Positions 27,881 to 38,192 are shown, counted from the first letter of the stretch. The stretch is 64,000 nt of DNA from CAWBCI01 sp963787195 (GCA_963787195.1 CAWBCI010000003.1:114691-178690); one strand, 5' to 3'. Notes: a model not told the origin generated them from the letters alone. Numbers and translations are program-made.

Positions 27881-28858
27881 TTGAAAAAGGTACTGGTCAT
27901 ACGTCTCAGTTCAATCGGCGACATAGTCCTCACGAGTCCGGTAGTCCGTTGTCTGAAGCAGCAGGGCGGAGATATCAGTGTTCACTACCTGGTGAAAAAG
28001 CAGTTTCTTCCTATCGTAGCTTCCAATCCTTATATAGATAAGATATATACCCTGGAAGCTGATTTGAAAGAATTGACAAGGCAACTGAAGAAAGAAAATT
28101 ATGACTTCATCATTGACCTTCACAAGAATTTCCGCTCTTATTTCATTCGTTTTAAACTCAACAAAGCTGCCGGAAGTTTTCCAAAATTGAATTTCCGGAA
28201 ATGGTTATGGGTCAGGTTTAAAATCAACCTGATGCCGGATGTCCATATTGTTGACCGTTATTTTAAAGCTGTAAAGAAACTGGACATTCATAATGACGGA
28301 AAGGGTCTTGATTACTTCATTCCGGAAAAGGAGGAGCTAAATGTTTTTGATTTGACGGGAGGAATGGAAGATTTTACCGCCTTTGTTATCGGGGCCAAAC
28401 ATAAAACCAAAATTTTGCCTGAGGAAAAAATCCTGGAAGTATGCCGGAGAATGAAAAGGCCTGTCATTTTGCTCGGAGGGCCTGATGATGCGGAAAAAGG
28501 GGAAAGGATAGCTGTCGCTTCGGGTGAAAATGTATACAACGCCTGCGGAAAACTCAGCATTAACCAGTCGGCTTCTGTGATCCGCCAGGCTTCCGGAGTA
28601 ATCAGCCATGATACCGGTCTGATGCATATTGCCGCGGCTTTTCGCAAGGATATTCTTTCCGTTTGGGGCAATACGGTTCCCGAATTCGGTATGTCACCAT
28701 ATATGGTTGCTGATAATGGCAAATCACGGATTCTTGAGGTCAGGGGACTTAAGTGCCGGCCATGCAGTAAAATCGGCTTTGACCATTGTCCCAAAACACA
28801 TTTTAAATGTATGCAGATGATCGATGAGAATGAAATGCTAAAATGGACTGAAGAATAA
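27881..28858 (+). CDS. Glycosyltransferase family 9 (heptosyltransferase-like)
   Basis: 325 residues starting at a TTG codon. The next residues KKVLVIRLSSIGDIVLTSPV are the canonical start of the family, so the TTG start is well supported. C-terminal donor-site motifs are IRQASGVISHDTGLMHIAAA and ILSVWGNTVPEFGMSPY. The enzyme transfers a heptose or another sugar from an ADP- or UDP-sugar to lipopolysaccharide core; the exact acceptor is not predictable. Cysteines near the C-terminus (LKCRPCSKIGFDHCPKTHFK) match the usual tail. Confidence 0.92.
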   Translation: MKKVLVIRLSSIGDIVLTSPVVRCLKQQGGDISVHYLVKKQFLPIVASNPYIDKIYTLEADLKELTRQLKKENYDFIIDLHKNFRSYFIRFKLNKAAGSFPKLNFRKWLWVRFKINLMPDVHIVDRYFKAVKKLDIHNDGKGLDYFIPEKEELNVFDLTGGMEDFTAFVIGAKHKTKILPEEKILEVCRRMKRPVILLGGPDDAEKGERIAVASGENVYNACGKLSINQSASVIRQASGVISHDTGLMHIAAAFRKDILSVWGNTVPEFGMSPYMVADNGKSRILEVRGLKCRPCSKIGFDHCPKTHFKCMQMIDENEMLKWTEE

Positions 28859-28899
28859 ATTGCTGTACTGATGTATATTTAAGGCATGGATATAAAACC

Positions 28900-29583
28900 A
28901 TGAAAAATCTTTCCGACTCCATATTAGAATTCCTGTTTTCCCTGCCCTCCAAACTTTCACTGCCGGAGGATGTAGAATTGATGAATCCTTTCCTGGATGA
29001 ACAAAGCAGGAAAATTTGCAGGGAGTTTTATCATAAATATTATAAAGGTGATCGACAGCGTATTGCAATCCTGGGGATCAACCCGGGGAGATTCGGTGCA
29101 GGGATAACCGGGATACCTTTCACCGATCCCTTGAGGCTTGAATCGGTTTGTGAAATATCAAATCCATTCCCCAAAAAACAAGAACTTTCATCTGTTTTTG
29201 TCTATGATATTATCCATGCTTATGGCGGTCCCCGGCGTTTCTACGACGATTTTTTTATCAGTTCGGTCAGTCCCCTGGGATTCACCAGCCATGGGAAAAA
29301 CCTGAATTATTATGATCGCCGGGACCTGCAAAATATACTGGAACCCTTTATGGTCAGTACCCTCAGGGAGCAGATTGGTTTCGGTCTATCAAGATCTTGC
29401 TGCATTTGTCTCGGCGAGGGAAAAAATTATAAATACCTTCAGTTCCTGAACCAAAAATATTCCTTTTTCAATGAAGTGATACCATTGCCCCACCCTCGTT
29501 TTATCATGCAATACCGGCTGAAACGAAAAGATGAATACATCACCCGCTATCTGGATATTTTGAATACTTGCCGGAATTCCTGA
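28900..29583 (+). CDS. SMUG2-type uracil-DNA glycosylase family protein (DUF4918-like)
   Basis: 227 residues. The segment IAILGINPGRFGAGITGIPF is the active-site strand of the SMUG2/DUF4918 branch, with Asn in the GINPG motif. VFVYDIIHAYGGPRRFYDDF and FISSVSPLGFTSHGKNLNYY follow, and the C-terminal loop is VIPLPHPRFIMQYRLK with the conserved His. It should excise uracil or oxidised pyrimidines from DNA in the cytoplasm. It starts 41 bp after the glycosyltransferase stop and may be co-transcribed. Confidence 0.85.
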   Translation: MKNLSDSILEFLFSLPSKLSLPEDVELMNPFLDEQSRKICREFYHKYYKGDRQRIAILGINPGRFGAGITGIPFTDPLRLESVCEISNPFPKKQELSSVFVYDIIHAYGGPRRFYDDFFISSVSPLGFTSHGKNLNYYDRRDLQNILEPFMVSTLREQIGFGLSRSCCICLGEGKNYKYLQFLNQKYSFFNEVIPLPHPRFIMQYRLKRKDEYITRYLDILNTCRNS

Positions 29584-29619
29584 AATAATTTCCTCCCGGA
29601 AAATGCCAGGGTCTATATT

Positions 29620-30270
29620 TTAAAATCCCAGGTCAGCCAGGAAGGGATTGCTAGCCATTTCAAATCCAATCGACGTTTTCGGACCATGGCCCGGGTACAC
29701 CGTATAATTCTTTGGCAATGTGAGGAGTTTATTTTGAATATTGCTGATCAGAAGTTTGTAATCGCCGGTCGGAAGATCTGTGCGGCCAATAGTCTGGTAA
29801 AAAAGTACATCCCCTGAGATCACAAATTCTGCCTTCCTGCATATAAAACATACACTGCCATCGGCATGCCCGGGGGTATAAACCACCTCAAGCTCCGTAT
29901 TCCCGAAATGGATGATTTCACCTTCTTCCAGACTTTTTTCCGGATATATTACTTCCATTTCTCCAAAACCATAAATCTCCCCGGTTTTAACCGAATGTTC
30001 AATGAACTGTGCACCGTCGGTATCAGCTTCCAGAGCTAAACCATAAGTTTTCGCAATGAAAGCATTCCCTGCAATGTGATCGATATGGGAATGGGTATTT
30101 AAAAGCTTTGAGGGATGAAGCCCCTCGTCTTTAATGAATTGTGTGATTTCAGACCTTTCCTTGTCAGTTGAACAACCCGGGTCAATAATGGCACATTCTT
30201 TGGTTTCATCCCAAATAACATAGGTGTTAACTTCGAAAGGGTTAAACACAAAGATCCTGACATTTGTCAT
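29620..30270 (-). CDS. MBL-fold hydrolase, glyoxalase II-like
   Basis: 216 residues. The zinc motif is LLNTHSHIDHIAGNAFIAKT (HxHxDH), followed by VVYTPGHADGSVCFICRKAE (third His), VISGDVLFYQTIGRTDLPTG (bridging Asp) and YTVYPGHGPKTSIGFEMASN (last His). This small form without the C-terminal GloB helix resembles YcbL/type II glyoxalase-like hydrolases. Its thioester substrate is not known. It is convergent with the SMUG2 gene, with a 36-bp gap. Confidence 0.9.
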   Translation of the reverse strand: MTNVRIFVFNPFEVNTYVIWDETKECAIIDPGCSTDKERSEITQFIKDEGLHPSKLLNTHSHIDHIAGNAFIAKTYGLALEADTDGAQFIEHSVKTGEIYGFGEMEVIYPEKSLEEGEIIHFGNTELEVVYTPGHADGSVCFICRKAEFVISGDVLFYQTIGRTDLPTGDYKLLISNIQNKLLTLPKNYTVYPGHGPKTSIGFEMASNPFLADLGF

Positions 30271-30515
30271 ATACTATTTTTAACAGGTTTATAAATATCA
30301 TCAATACTAAAAAATGAAGTGCAAAGTTATTAATATTGATTATTAATGACTAAAATCACCTTTGATAAGCTAAGAGTGTATTTTTCAGGCCAGTTAAGGC
30401 GATAGCCTTGAACCAACTTTCTACTGAAGTGTTTAGATAAGGGTGAATAGTATGATTAGATTAAAGAAAATGGATTAATTTAGTAACTGAATAATAACTT
30501 TTACCCTTCCGCTCT

Positions 30516-33500
30516 ATGCACGGCAAAATAATAAAACTTAAAACCGGCTCATTGCTCTGGTATATGCCGGTTCTTGTGTTATTGTTATTTGCCCTGCCTT
30601 CTTCCGCACAGTTTTACAACGGAACACAGATGACATTCGGAAAAAGCCGGATACAATATAGAGAATTCCTCTGGACCTATTATAAATTCGACCGTTTCGA
30701 TACCTATTTTTATCTGAATGGGAAAGAACTCGCCATAACAGCGGCGAAATATGCTCAATTAGAACTTCCGCTCATGGAGAGAAAACTGGAGATGAAGCTG
30801 GATGACAAAATTCAGTTCATCATCTTCAATAATATGAGCGATTTGAAGCAAAGCAATATAGGGCTTATAGGAGATGAACATTACAATACCGGTGGAATAA
30901 CCCATATCGTCGGGAATAAGGTCTTTCTTTATTTTGATGGTGACCAGCGGGATTTTGAAAGGCAGATTCGCAGCGGTCTGGCCAATGTTTTGCTGAACCA
31001 GGTTTTCTTTGGCTCCAGTGTTGGTTCACAGATAAAAAACAATACCCTTTATACCCTTCCTGAATGGTACCGCAACGGTTTGTTTTCATACATTTCGGAA
31101 GACTGGAATACCGATATTGAGAACAAGGTAAAAGATGGTATTCTTTCAGGACGATATGATAAATTCAATCAGCTTACCGGTGAAGATGCTCTCTATGCAG
31201 GTCATTCACTTTGGAAATATGTAGCTGAAAAATATGGAAAAGGTACTGTGATTGACATTCTTAACATGTCGCAGATAAGCCGCAGCGTTGAGAATGGCTT
31301 TCTTTACGTGATCGGAGTTTCATTCAAAAACCTGATCAAGAATTGGCTGGAGTATTTTAAAGATAATTATAAAGCCCAGGAAGAAGGCCGGATTGCACCT
31401 TCCGGCCATTTGTTGAAAAAGGTAAAGAAAGATTTAGTCTACAGCCAGTTCAAAATCAGCCCGGATGGAGGATACGCCACCTATGCTACGAATGAGTCCG
31501 GCAAATACAAGCTCTATTTATTGAATTTGGCCACGGGGAAAAGAAAAAGAGTTCTTAGCGGCGGATTCAGGCTGGAAGAAAAAGTAGATTATTCATATCC
31601 GCGTGTGGCCTGGCATCCCGGCAGCAAACTTTTGGCGGTGATAGTGGAGAAAAAAGGTGAAGTATACCTATATATCTATAATATTGAAGAGCATTCCAGC
31701 CAAAAGATCATCCTTTACAATTTTGAAAAGGTGGTGGATTTGAATTATGCTCCTGATGGAAGTGATCTGGTATTTTCCGCAGTCCAGAAAGGACAGTCGG
31801 ATCTTTACATTTTCAACATAGCATCCGGCTCCTTCAAGCAACTCACTAACGACATTTATGACGACCTGAACCCTGCCTATCTTAACAATCATGAGATAGT
31901 GTTTGCTTCCAACCGGCCGGATGAAACTCTTAAATGGGACATAGATGTAGTCACAGCCCCGGTTGAAGTTCCTGCTACTAACGACATCTTTATCATGAAC
32001 CTGACCGATAAGAATTTGAATCTCCTCCGCAGGATCACCAATACACCTTTTGGAAATGAAATTCAACCGCTTCCATACGAAAAGGGCTACATTACTTATC
32101 TGAGTGATGAAAACGGAATATATAACCGCTACCTTGGCCATCTCGACAGTACTATCAGCTTTGTCGATACTACTGTGCACTATAGATATTATTCGGAAAC
32201 TTACCCTGTTAGCAATTATTCCAGGAATATATTGGAACAAAGCATCAGCCGGGCTTCTTCAAGCATTGGACAGATCATCTTTTTGAACGGGAAATACCTT
32301 ATACAGAAAGAAGAAATGCCGGCTCCTTCAGAAATCCAGAAACTCAGCCTTAGCAATACTCCGTACAGGGAGTCACTTAATGCTTCGGCTTTGACAGTTA
32401 AAAAGGAAGCTCATATCGAACAGTTAAAGCAAAGTGTCGGGTCTTACAATAAACGCTTCCGGAATGTATATAAGACTGTTCCGAAATCCCAGGCCGAAAC
32501 CCGGCAAAAATCCAATGAGATTGACATCAATAATTATATATTTGACCGGCAGGCTGTTAATCAGGAGACTCAAATAGCTTATGACAGCCTGGGCCGTCCT
32601 TCGGTGATACAAAATAATGAAACTAAGAGCGCCGCTAATTTTGTGGTCCCCAAAAGGTTGAATTACAGGGTCGAATATTCTATTAACCAATTAGCAACCC
32701 AACTTGATTTCACTTCCCTGAACTATTTTTACCAGCCTTTTGGAGGTGGGAGTTCCAATGGTTTCAATAATCTGGGACTGAACGGCTTTTTCCAGGTAGG
32801 AATTAATGATCTGCTCGAAAATCACCGGATCGTTGGAGGTTTCAGGATACCCTTAAACCTGAATAATATTGAATATCTTTTCAGCTATGCCAACCTGACC
32901 GACAGGCTGGATAAGGAACTTGTATTTGTAAGACAGGCTAATGAAAATACTTATTATTACGGTTCTTTTACTTTTATGGAAAGAATCCGATCATACCAGT
33001 TATACTACATTCTCAAATATCCTTTCAGTCCGGTTCTGGCTATAAAAGGCACAGTGAACGCACGTTATGAAAAATATACCTGGCTTTCAACCAATGATGC
33101 AGCCCTCAAGGAACCTGATCTGAATCAATACTGGGGAGGGCTTAAGGGAGAAATTGTTTATGATGACACTAAACAACTTGGTTTAAATTTATACAAAGGT
33201 CTCCGTTTCAAAATATTCGGTGAATATACACGTATCCTGGGACAGGAAAATAAAAGTATGTTTGTTATAGGGCTGGATATGAGGCATTATTTACGGATCC
33301 ACCGTTCTTTTATCTGGGCTAACAGGCTTGCGGCAAGCACTTCCTTTGGAAAAAACAAGCTTATATATTATATGGGTGGGGTTGATAATTGGCTCTCTCC
33401 GAAGTTTGATCAGAGTACACCTGTAGATTACACCCAGAATTATGCTTACCAGGCGCTGGCTACCAATATGAGGGGCTTCAACGAGAATGCCCGGAACGGG

Positions 33501-33860
33501 AATAATTTCGCAGTGATCAATTCTGAATTACGTTTCCCGGTGTTTCAATACTTCTTCAACCGGCCAATCCGCTCCGACTTTATCCGTAATTTCCAGTTTG
33601 TCGGATTCGGGGATGTGGGAACTGCATGGGCAGGCAAGGACCCTTATTCGGAAGAGAATTCCTTCTATATCCGTTATATTCAGGATGGCTCTCTGTGGAT
33701 AAAGGTGAGGGAACAAAAAGAACCTCTCATTGGCGGTTTTGGATTAGGCGCCCGTACAAGCGTCCTTGGATATTTCCTGAGGGCAGATATGGCATGGGGT
33801 ATGGAAGACGGTATTATCAAAAAACCGAAATTTTATCTCTCCCTGAGCCTTGACTTTTAG
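30516..33860 (+). CDS. Outer-membrane protein: peptidase-MA-like domain, TolB-type propeller and barrel
   Basis: 1114 residues. After a signal peptide (VLVLLLFALPSSAQ) comes a ~250-residue domain resembling the peptidase-MA fold (VLLNQVFFGSSVGSQI, then TLPEWYRNGLFSYISEDWNT) but without a visible HExxH, so it is probably inactive. Residues ~300-540 carry TolB/PD40-like propeller blades (PDGGYATYATNESGKYKLYL, YAPDGSDLVFSAVQKGQSDL). Residues ~700-1114 look like an outer-membrane barrel of the surface-antigen type, ending FYLSLSLDF with a terminal Phe. Soluble periplasmic or surface domains attached to a barrel suggest a receptor or secretion role. Function not known. An R1 repeat begins right after the stop. 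Confidence 0.7.
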   Translation: MHGKIIKLKTGSLLWYMPVLVLLLFALPSSAQFYNGTQMTFGKSRIQYREFLWTYYKFDRFDTYFYLNGKELAITAAKYAQLELPLMERKLEMKLDDKIQFIIFNNMSDLKQSNIGLIGDEHYNTGGITHIVGNKVFLYFDGDQRDFERQIRSGLANVLLNQVFFGSSVGSQIKNNTLYTLPEWYRNGLFSYISEDWNTDIENKVKDGILSGRYDKFNQLTGEDALYAGHSLWKYVAEKYGKGTVIDILNMSQISRSVENGFLYVIGVSFKNLIKNWLEYFKDNYKAQEEGRIAPSGHLLKKVKKDLVYSQFKISPDGGYATYATNESGKYKLYLLNLATGKRKRVLSGGFRLEEKVDYSYPRVAWHPGSKLLAVIVEKKGEVYLYIYNIEEHSSQKIILYNFEKVVDLNYAPDGSDLVFSAVQKGQSDLYIFNIASGSFKQLTNDIYDDLNPAYLNNHEIVFASNRPDETLKWDIDVVTAPVEVPATNDIFIMNLTDKNLNLLRRITNTPFGNEIQPLPYEKGYITYLSDENGIYNRYLGHLDSTISFVDTTVHYRYYSETYPVSNYSRNILEQSISRASSSIGQIIFLNGKYLIQKEEMPAPSEIQKLSLSNTPYRESLNASALTVKKEAHIEQLKQSVGSYNKRFRNVYKTVPKSQAETRQKSNEIDINNYIFDRQAVNQETQIAYDSLGRPSVIQNNETKSAANFVVPKRLNYRVEYSINQLATQLDFTSLNYFYQPFGGGSSNGFNNLGLNGFFQVGINDLLENHRIVGGFRIPLNLNNIEYLFSYANLTDRLDKELVFVRQANENTYYYGSFTFMERIRSYQLYYILKYPFSPVLAIKGTVNARYEKYTWLSTNDAALKEPDLNQYWGGLKGEIVYDDTKQLGLNLYKGLRFKIFGEYTRILGQENKSMFVIGLDMRHYLRIHRSFIWANRLAASTSFGKNKLIYYMGGVDNWLSPKFDQSTPVDYTQNYAYQALATNMRGFNENARNGNNFAVINSELRFPVFQYFFNRPIRSDFIRNFQFVGFGDVGTAWAGKDPYSEENSFYIRYIQDGSLWIKVREQKEPLIGGFGLGARTSVLGYFLRADMAWGMEDGIIKKPKFYLSLSLDF

Positions 33861-33995
33861 TCATTGAGACTCAAGTTTTTCAAACGAAGTGAAGAAAAAT
33901 TCCTTAGTCGAATTGATCCCGGAAAGATGAAGTCTTATTCGGGATCTTCTGTGATTAAATTCCCCGTCTCTTGAGATGAATAAGATATATTTCCT
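33861..33995 (+). repeat. Stop-proximal dispersed element R1, copy B
   Basis: Starts on the base after the stop codon of the barrel-protein gene. It shares with copy A the order gagactcaa, tttttcaaacgaagtgaaga, the GATCCCGGAAAG...TTCGGGATC inverted pair and gtctcttgagatgaataaga. It lacks the terminal GC hairpin. Confidence 0.85.
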
Positions 33996-34352
33996 ATCAT
34001 CATATTCTTACGATCTCTATTGTTAATAACTAAATATTGGAATTCATATTACCTTTATAAATAGACTGGTAATAAACATTTTGGCATAGTATCGGCCAGG
34101 CTCATAATCATAAAAAATGGTGATTTTTACGATAATAATTTGTTGAAAAGTAACATTTATTTGTTCATGGTATTCGATATCAGTCGATTATAAATTTTCA
34201 ACTCCCTTATGTTGATAAGTTGAACTATGCCTTCCTGAAATCTTTCTTTAATTTAGCAAAGCATTACACACCTGCCGAAGTTTTCAATAGGAACTTGAAT
34301 AGAAGTGCATTAACTTATTAATTGCAGTAAAAAACTTTTGTAAATTTTAGAA
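33996..34352. promoter_or_regulatory. Upstream region of the nrdJ gene
   Basis: AT-rich, no gene. It presumably holds the promoter of the class II ribonucleotide reductase. I searched for a cobalamin-riboswitch B12 box and did not see one. A weak AACTTTTG lies ~20 bp before the ATG. Confidence 0.35.
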
Positions 34353-37082
34353 ATGGAAAACGACCTTTTTGCCGATCTTAACCGGGAAGAAACCAAGACT
34401 GAAGTCGCAGAGAAGGACTTTTTTAATTCAATGCTTGAGCAAAGAACCAGGCCGGAGCCAGAGCAAATCATTGAAATGGATGATGACTGCTTTACCCAGG
34501 ATCAGGAAGCCATCGTTGAGGATAATGAAACAGATAATATGCAGAAAGAAAAGGAGCTTTTGACTTACCCTTATGAGGAAGTCTTCAAAAAGGCAACAGA
34601 ATATTTTCATGGGGACACACTGGCTGCCAATGTTTGGATAAATAAATATGCCCTCAAAAACAGCCAGGGAGAACTTTTTGAGCTTACTCCGGAAGATATG
34701 CATTGGCGTTTGTCGCATGAAATTGCCAGGATTGAGGAGAAGTATCCCAACCCATTAAGCGGGCAGCAACTATTTGAACTACTCGACCGCTTCCGCTATA
34801 TCGTTCCACAGGGTGGCCCCATGGCCGGGATCGGAAACAACTTTCAGATTTCATCCCTTTCGAATTGTTTTGTAATTGGAAATCAGGGACAGTCGGATTC
34901 CTACGGTGGTATCCTGAAAATAGACCAGGAACAGGTTCAGCTCATGAAAAGGCGTGGCGGAGTGGGGCATGACCTGTCGCATATCCGGCCTGCCGGAAGC
35001 CCTGTGAAGAACAGCGCCCTTACTTCTACAGGTATCGTGCCTTTCATGGAAAGATATTCAAACTCTACCAGAGAAGTTGCTCAGGACGGCAGAAGGGGAG
35101 CCCTCATGCTGACCATCTCCGTCAAGCATCCGGACGCTGAAAATTTTATCGACGCGAAGCTTGAACAGGGTAAAGTCACCGGGGCCAATGTCTCGGTAAA
35201 AATCGATGATGAATTCATGCTGGCTGTCAAAAATAAGACCCCATATACTCAGCAATTCCCGATTAAATCGGATAATCCCTTAGTCAGGAAAGAAATTGAT
35301 GCCGGCCAGATCTGGAATAAAATCATACATAATGCATGGAAATCGGCCGAGCCCGGAGTCCTGTTCTGGGATACAGTTTCCAGGGAAGCGATACCCGACT
35401 GCTATGCCGATCAAGGTTTTCAAACAGTTTCAACCAACCCTTGCGGGGAGATACCCCTTTGTCCATACGACAGTTGCCGGCTCATCGCTATCAACCTTTA
35501 TAATTACGTGAAAGATCCTTTTACCCCGGATGCTTCTTTCGATACTCCCCTGTTCCGCAGACATGCCGCCTATGCTCTCCGTATCATGGACGACATTATT
35601 GATCTGGAACTGGAAAAAATCGACCGTATCATACAGAAAATTGACGAAGATCCGGAAGAGGAAATTGTGAAAAGTATCGAAAGGAACCTCTGGTTCAATA
35701 TTCGTGAAAAATGTATACAGGGAAGAAGGACAGGCATCGGGATCACCGCAGAAGGAGATATGCTGGCCGCACTTGGAATCCGTTATGGCTCTGATGAGGG
35801 TATTAAATTCTCCACTTCTATTCACCGTGAGCTTGCTATTGAAGTCTATAGATCCTCAGTCAATTTAGCCAGGGAAAGAGGCCCTTTTCCGATCTACAGC
35901 ACTGAAAAGGAAAAAGGGAATCCTTTCATAGAGCGGATCAGGGAAGCTGCACCGGAAGTGTATGAAGATATGGTGCAATATGGACGCAGAAATATCGCCA
36001 TGCTTACCATTGCACCTACCGGTAGCGTCAGCATCTGTACTCAGACTTCCTCTGGTATAGAGCCGGTTTTTATGGTTTCTTATAAAAGAAGGCGTAAAGT
36101 GAACCCCAATGAAAAGGATAATAAAGTTGATTTTGTAGATGAAATGGGTGATTCATGGGAAGAGTATAAGGTTTTTCATCCGAAATTCGAAAAATGGCTG
36201 GAAGTCCGCAATTATGACCCGGTGACAGTGAAAGCTTTTTCAGATGAGGAGTTGCAAAAGCTCATCATGCAGTCGCCCTATCAGAAAGCTACATCCAATG
36301 ATATAGATTGGCTCAGCAAGGTCCGGATGCAGGGATCCATTCAGAAATGGGTCGATCATTCCATCAGCGTTACGGTTAATGTGCCAAAGGAAACCACCGA
36401 AGATCTGGTCAGTAAGATATATCTCACTGCCTGGGAAAGCGGATGCAAGGGCATGACCATTTACCGTGAAGATTCCCGTTCGGGAGTGCTTATCAAGGAG
36501 GATAAAAAGGATAAAAAAGATTTTAAAAAATTCTCTGAAACTTCAGCTCCAAGAAGGCCGAAGGTACTGGCTGCTCATGTATTGCACTTTCAGAATGATG
36601 ATGATAAATGGGTTGCGGTAATCGGGCTGATGGACGGAAAACCTTATGAGATCTTTACGGGTGGGGCGGAAGGTTTCTTTCTTCCAAACTGGGTAACTAA
36701 AGGAAAGATCATAAAAAATAAGATAGATGAATTAAACTCCAGGTATGATTTTCAGTTTGAGGATAAACAAGGCTATAAGATCACCATGGAAGGATTGTCG
36801 AGGCAATTTGATGCGGAATTCTGGAACTATGCAAAACTTATTTCGGGAATACTCCGTCATGGGATGCCCTTGCCTTTTGTAGTTAGCCTTGTCAGTAACC
36901 TGCAACTGGAAGAATCGATCAATACATGGAAGAATGGGGTTGTCAGGGCTTTGAAAAAGTATATTCCTGACGGTACCAAAGTCAGCAGGGAGAAATGTGG
37001 CAATTGCGGAGCAAGCGGTACTTTGGAATATAAAGAAGGTTGTATCACCTGCACTGCCTGCGGAAATTCAAAATGCAGTTAA
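34353..37082 (+). CDS. nrdJ: Adenosylcobalamin-dependent (class II) ribonucleotide reductase
   Basis: 909 residues. After an acidic ~65-residue N-terminal extension, the catalytic barrel carries SSLSNCFVIGNQGQSDSYGG (first redox Cys), VSTNPCGEIPLCPYDSCRLI (the NPCGE motif with radical Cys and Glu) and AMLTIAPTGSVSICTQTSSG. The C-terminus has a zinc-ribbon-like tail KCGNCGASGTLEYKEGCITC with TACGNSKC, as in many Bacteroidota NrdJ proteins. It makes deoxyribonucleotides without oxygen, using B12, consistent with life under low oxygen. It stands alone with its own terminator. Confidence 0.95.
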   Translation: MENDLFADLNREETKTEVAEKDFFNSMLEQRTRPEPEQIIEMDDDCFTQDQEAIVEDNETDNMQKEKELLTYPYEEVFKKATEYFHGDTLAANVWINKYALKNSQGELFELTPEDMHWRLSHEIARIEEKYPNPLSGQQLFELLDRFRYIVPQGGPMAGIGNNFQISSLSNCFVIGNQGQSDSYGGILKIDQEQVQLMKRRGGVGHDLSHIRPAGSPVKNSALTSTGIVPFMERYSNSTREVAQDGRRGALMLTISVKHPDAENFIDAKLEQGKVTGANVSVKIDDEFMLAVKNKTPYTQQFPIKSDNPLVRKEIDAGQIWNKIIHNAWKSAEPGVLFWDTVSREAIPDCYADQGFQTVSTNPCGEIPLCPYDSCRLIAINLYNYVKDPFTPDASFDTPLFRRHAAYALRIMDDIIDLELEKIDRIIQKIDEDPEEEIVKSIERNLWFNIREKCIQGRRTGIGITAEGDMLAALGIRYGSDEGIKFSTSIHRELAIEVYRSSVNLARERGPFPIYSTEKEKGNPFIERIREAAPEVYEDMVQYGRRNIAMLTIAPTGSVSICTQTSSGIEPVFMVSYKRRRKVNPNEKDNKVDFVDEMGDSWEEYKVFHPKFEKWLEVRNYDPVTVKAFSDEELQKLIMQSPYQKATSNDIDWLSKVRMQGSIQKWVDHSISVTVNVPKETTEDLVSKIYLTAWESGCKGMTIYREDSRSGVLIKEDKKDKKDFKKFSETSAPRRPKVLAAHVLHFQNDDDKWVAVIGLMDGKPYEIFTGGAEGFFLPNWVTKGKIIKNKIDELNSRYDFQFEDKQGYKITMEGLSRQFDAEFWNYAKLISGILRHGMPLPFVVSLVSNLQLEESINTWKNGVVRALKKYIPDGTKVSREKCGNCGASGTLEYKEGCITCTACGNSKCS

Positions 37083-37138
37083 TCTGAGAGATCACTCAAA
37101 AAGTGTTGTTTTATATTTGCGGCTCATAAGTTTGTATG

Positions 37139-37167
37139 AAAGGAGGCCCATAAGCCTCCTTTTCTTT
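37139..37167 (+). terminator. Intrinsic terminator of nrdJ
   Basis: Stem AAGGAGGC (37140-37147) with GCCTCCTT (37154-37161), 6-nt loop, followed by a T-rich stretch. It is positioned between convergent nrdJ and the TonB gene. Confidence 0.8.
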
Positions 37168-37183
37168 GAACTATGAAATGCAA

Positions 37184-37870
37184 TTAATGAAGTACGAATG
37201 TAACCGGAAGGTTGAACTGTACCCTAACCGGTATGCCACGCTGCTTGCCTGGAATCCAGCGGGGCATATTTTCCACCACTTTCAAAGCTGCCTGATCACA
37301 TCCTCCTCCTATACCTCTCAGAATTTTGACCTGGGTGATTGACCCATCAATCTCAACCACGAAGGTCACAAATACTTTCCCTTGTATATTTGCCTCCTTG
37401 GCTGCTATGGGATATTTAAGATTTTCAGCCAAATACTGATACAGGGCTTTTTCACCTCCGGGAAATGAGGGCGGGGTTTCTACCACCCTGAATATCTCTT
37501 TGTCCTGAACTGACGCCTCATCTTTCTGCGCAGGTAAAGGTATATAATCGGGAATTGCCGTACTTTGGTTAGCACCGACATCAATTCTGATGTCATCATC
37601 TACTTTAACATTATCATCCACTATTTTTATATTCGTGACTATTTTGGGAGGCACTACTTTAGGAGGTTCAGGTGGCTTTTGCTCGGTGATTGGTACCATC
37701 TCTTCCGGTGTATTAATTACAGGTCGATCAAGAGTTTCCTTGCTAATCTTCTCATAAGATTTTAGATTAAAGGCTAGAAAGACAAGCCCCAGCGCTACAA
37801 TGAACCCAATTTCAAGAAAGACGAAGCGCTTTTTTTCAAGATCAGATCTATTCGATTTCCTGGCTTCCAT
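37184..37870 (-). CDS. TonB-family energy transducer
   Basis: 228 residues. One transmembrane helix at about 17-36 (FVFLEIGFIVALGLVFLAF), a Pro/Glu/Lys-rich linker (TEQKPPEPPKVVPPKIV) and a C-terminal TonB domain: FPGGEKALYQYLAENLKYPI, AKEANIQGKVFVTFVVEIDG, VKILRGIGGGCDQAALKVVE and MPRWIPGKQRGIPVRVQFNL. It transmits energy from an ExbB-ExbD complex to outer-membrane receptors. The Exb genes lie ~12 kb away, not adjacent. Confidence 0.92.
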   Translation of the reverse strand: MEARKSNRSDLEKKRFVFLEIGFIVALGLVFLAFNLKSYEKISKETLDRPVINTPEEMVPITEQKPPEPPKVVPPKIVTNIKIVDDNVKVDDDIRIDVGANQSTAIPDYIPLPAQKDEASVQDKEIFRVVETPPSFPGGEKALYQYLAENLKYPIAAKEANIQGKVFVTFVVEIDGSITQVKILRGIGGGCDQAALKVVENMPRWIPGKQRGIPVRVQFNLPVTFVLH

Positions 37871-38192
37871 AATGAATTAATTTAAAGGTTTTGTATCTGT
37901 CCTTTAAATATATCTAAAAAAATTGGATATATCAAGGAATAATAAGTTTAAGGCTGAAATGAAAAAGGCAGAGGCGGAAGATAGATGTAACGATGTAGCG
38001 ATTTGAACGACTTATAAGATGTAATAGCTTGAATTTTTATTCTCCTCCCCCTATTTGCTACTCTTTATACACATTTTTTGTCAGGTAAAAATCTTCATTT
38101 ATCAAATTGAATTTATCCAGTCCCCATTTAAAAAAGATTGGGTCGGGGAAGGGGCATGTATCTGAATTCATTTCTTATATGCATGTGTCTAC
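37871..38192. other. Gene-free stretch with a 16-bp inverted repeat arm
   Basis: No gene is seen. GCTACTCTTTATACAC at about 38057-38072 is the exact inverse of GTGTATAAAGAGTAGC at about 38521-38536; both are near a CCCCTATTTG-like segment. This may be the outer boundary of an old element enclosing R2 copy 2. Confidence 0.4.

Noticed and set aside
33996..34352. Possible cobalamin riboswitch before the B12-dependent nrdJ gene
   Set aside because: No B12-box-like conserved sequence or multi-stem layout could be found in the region; it is ordinary AT-rich DNA.
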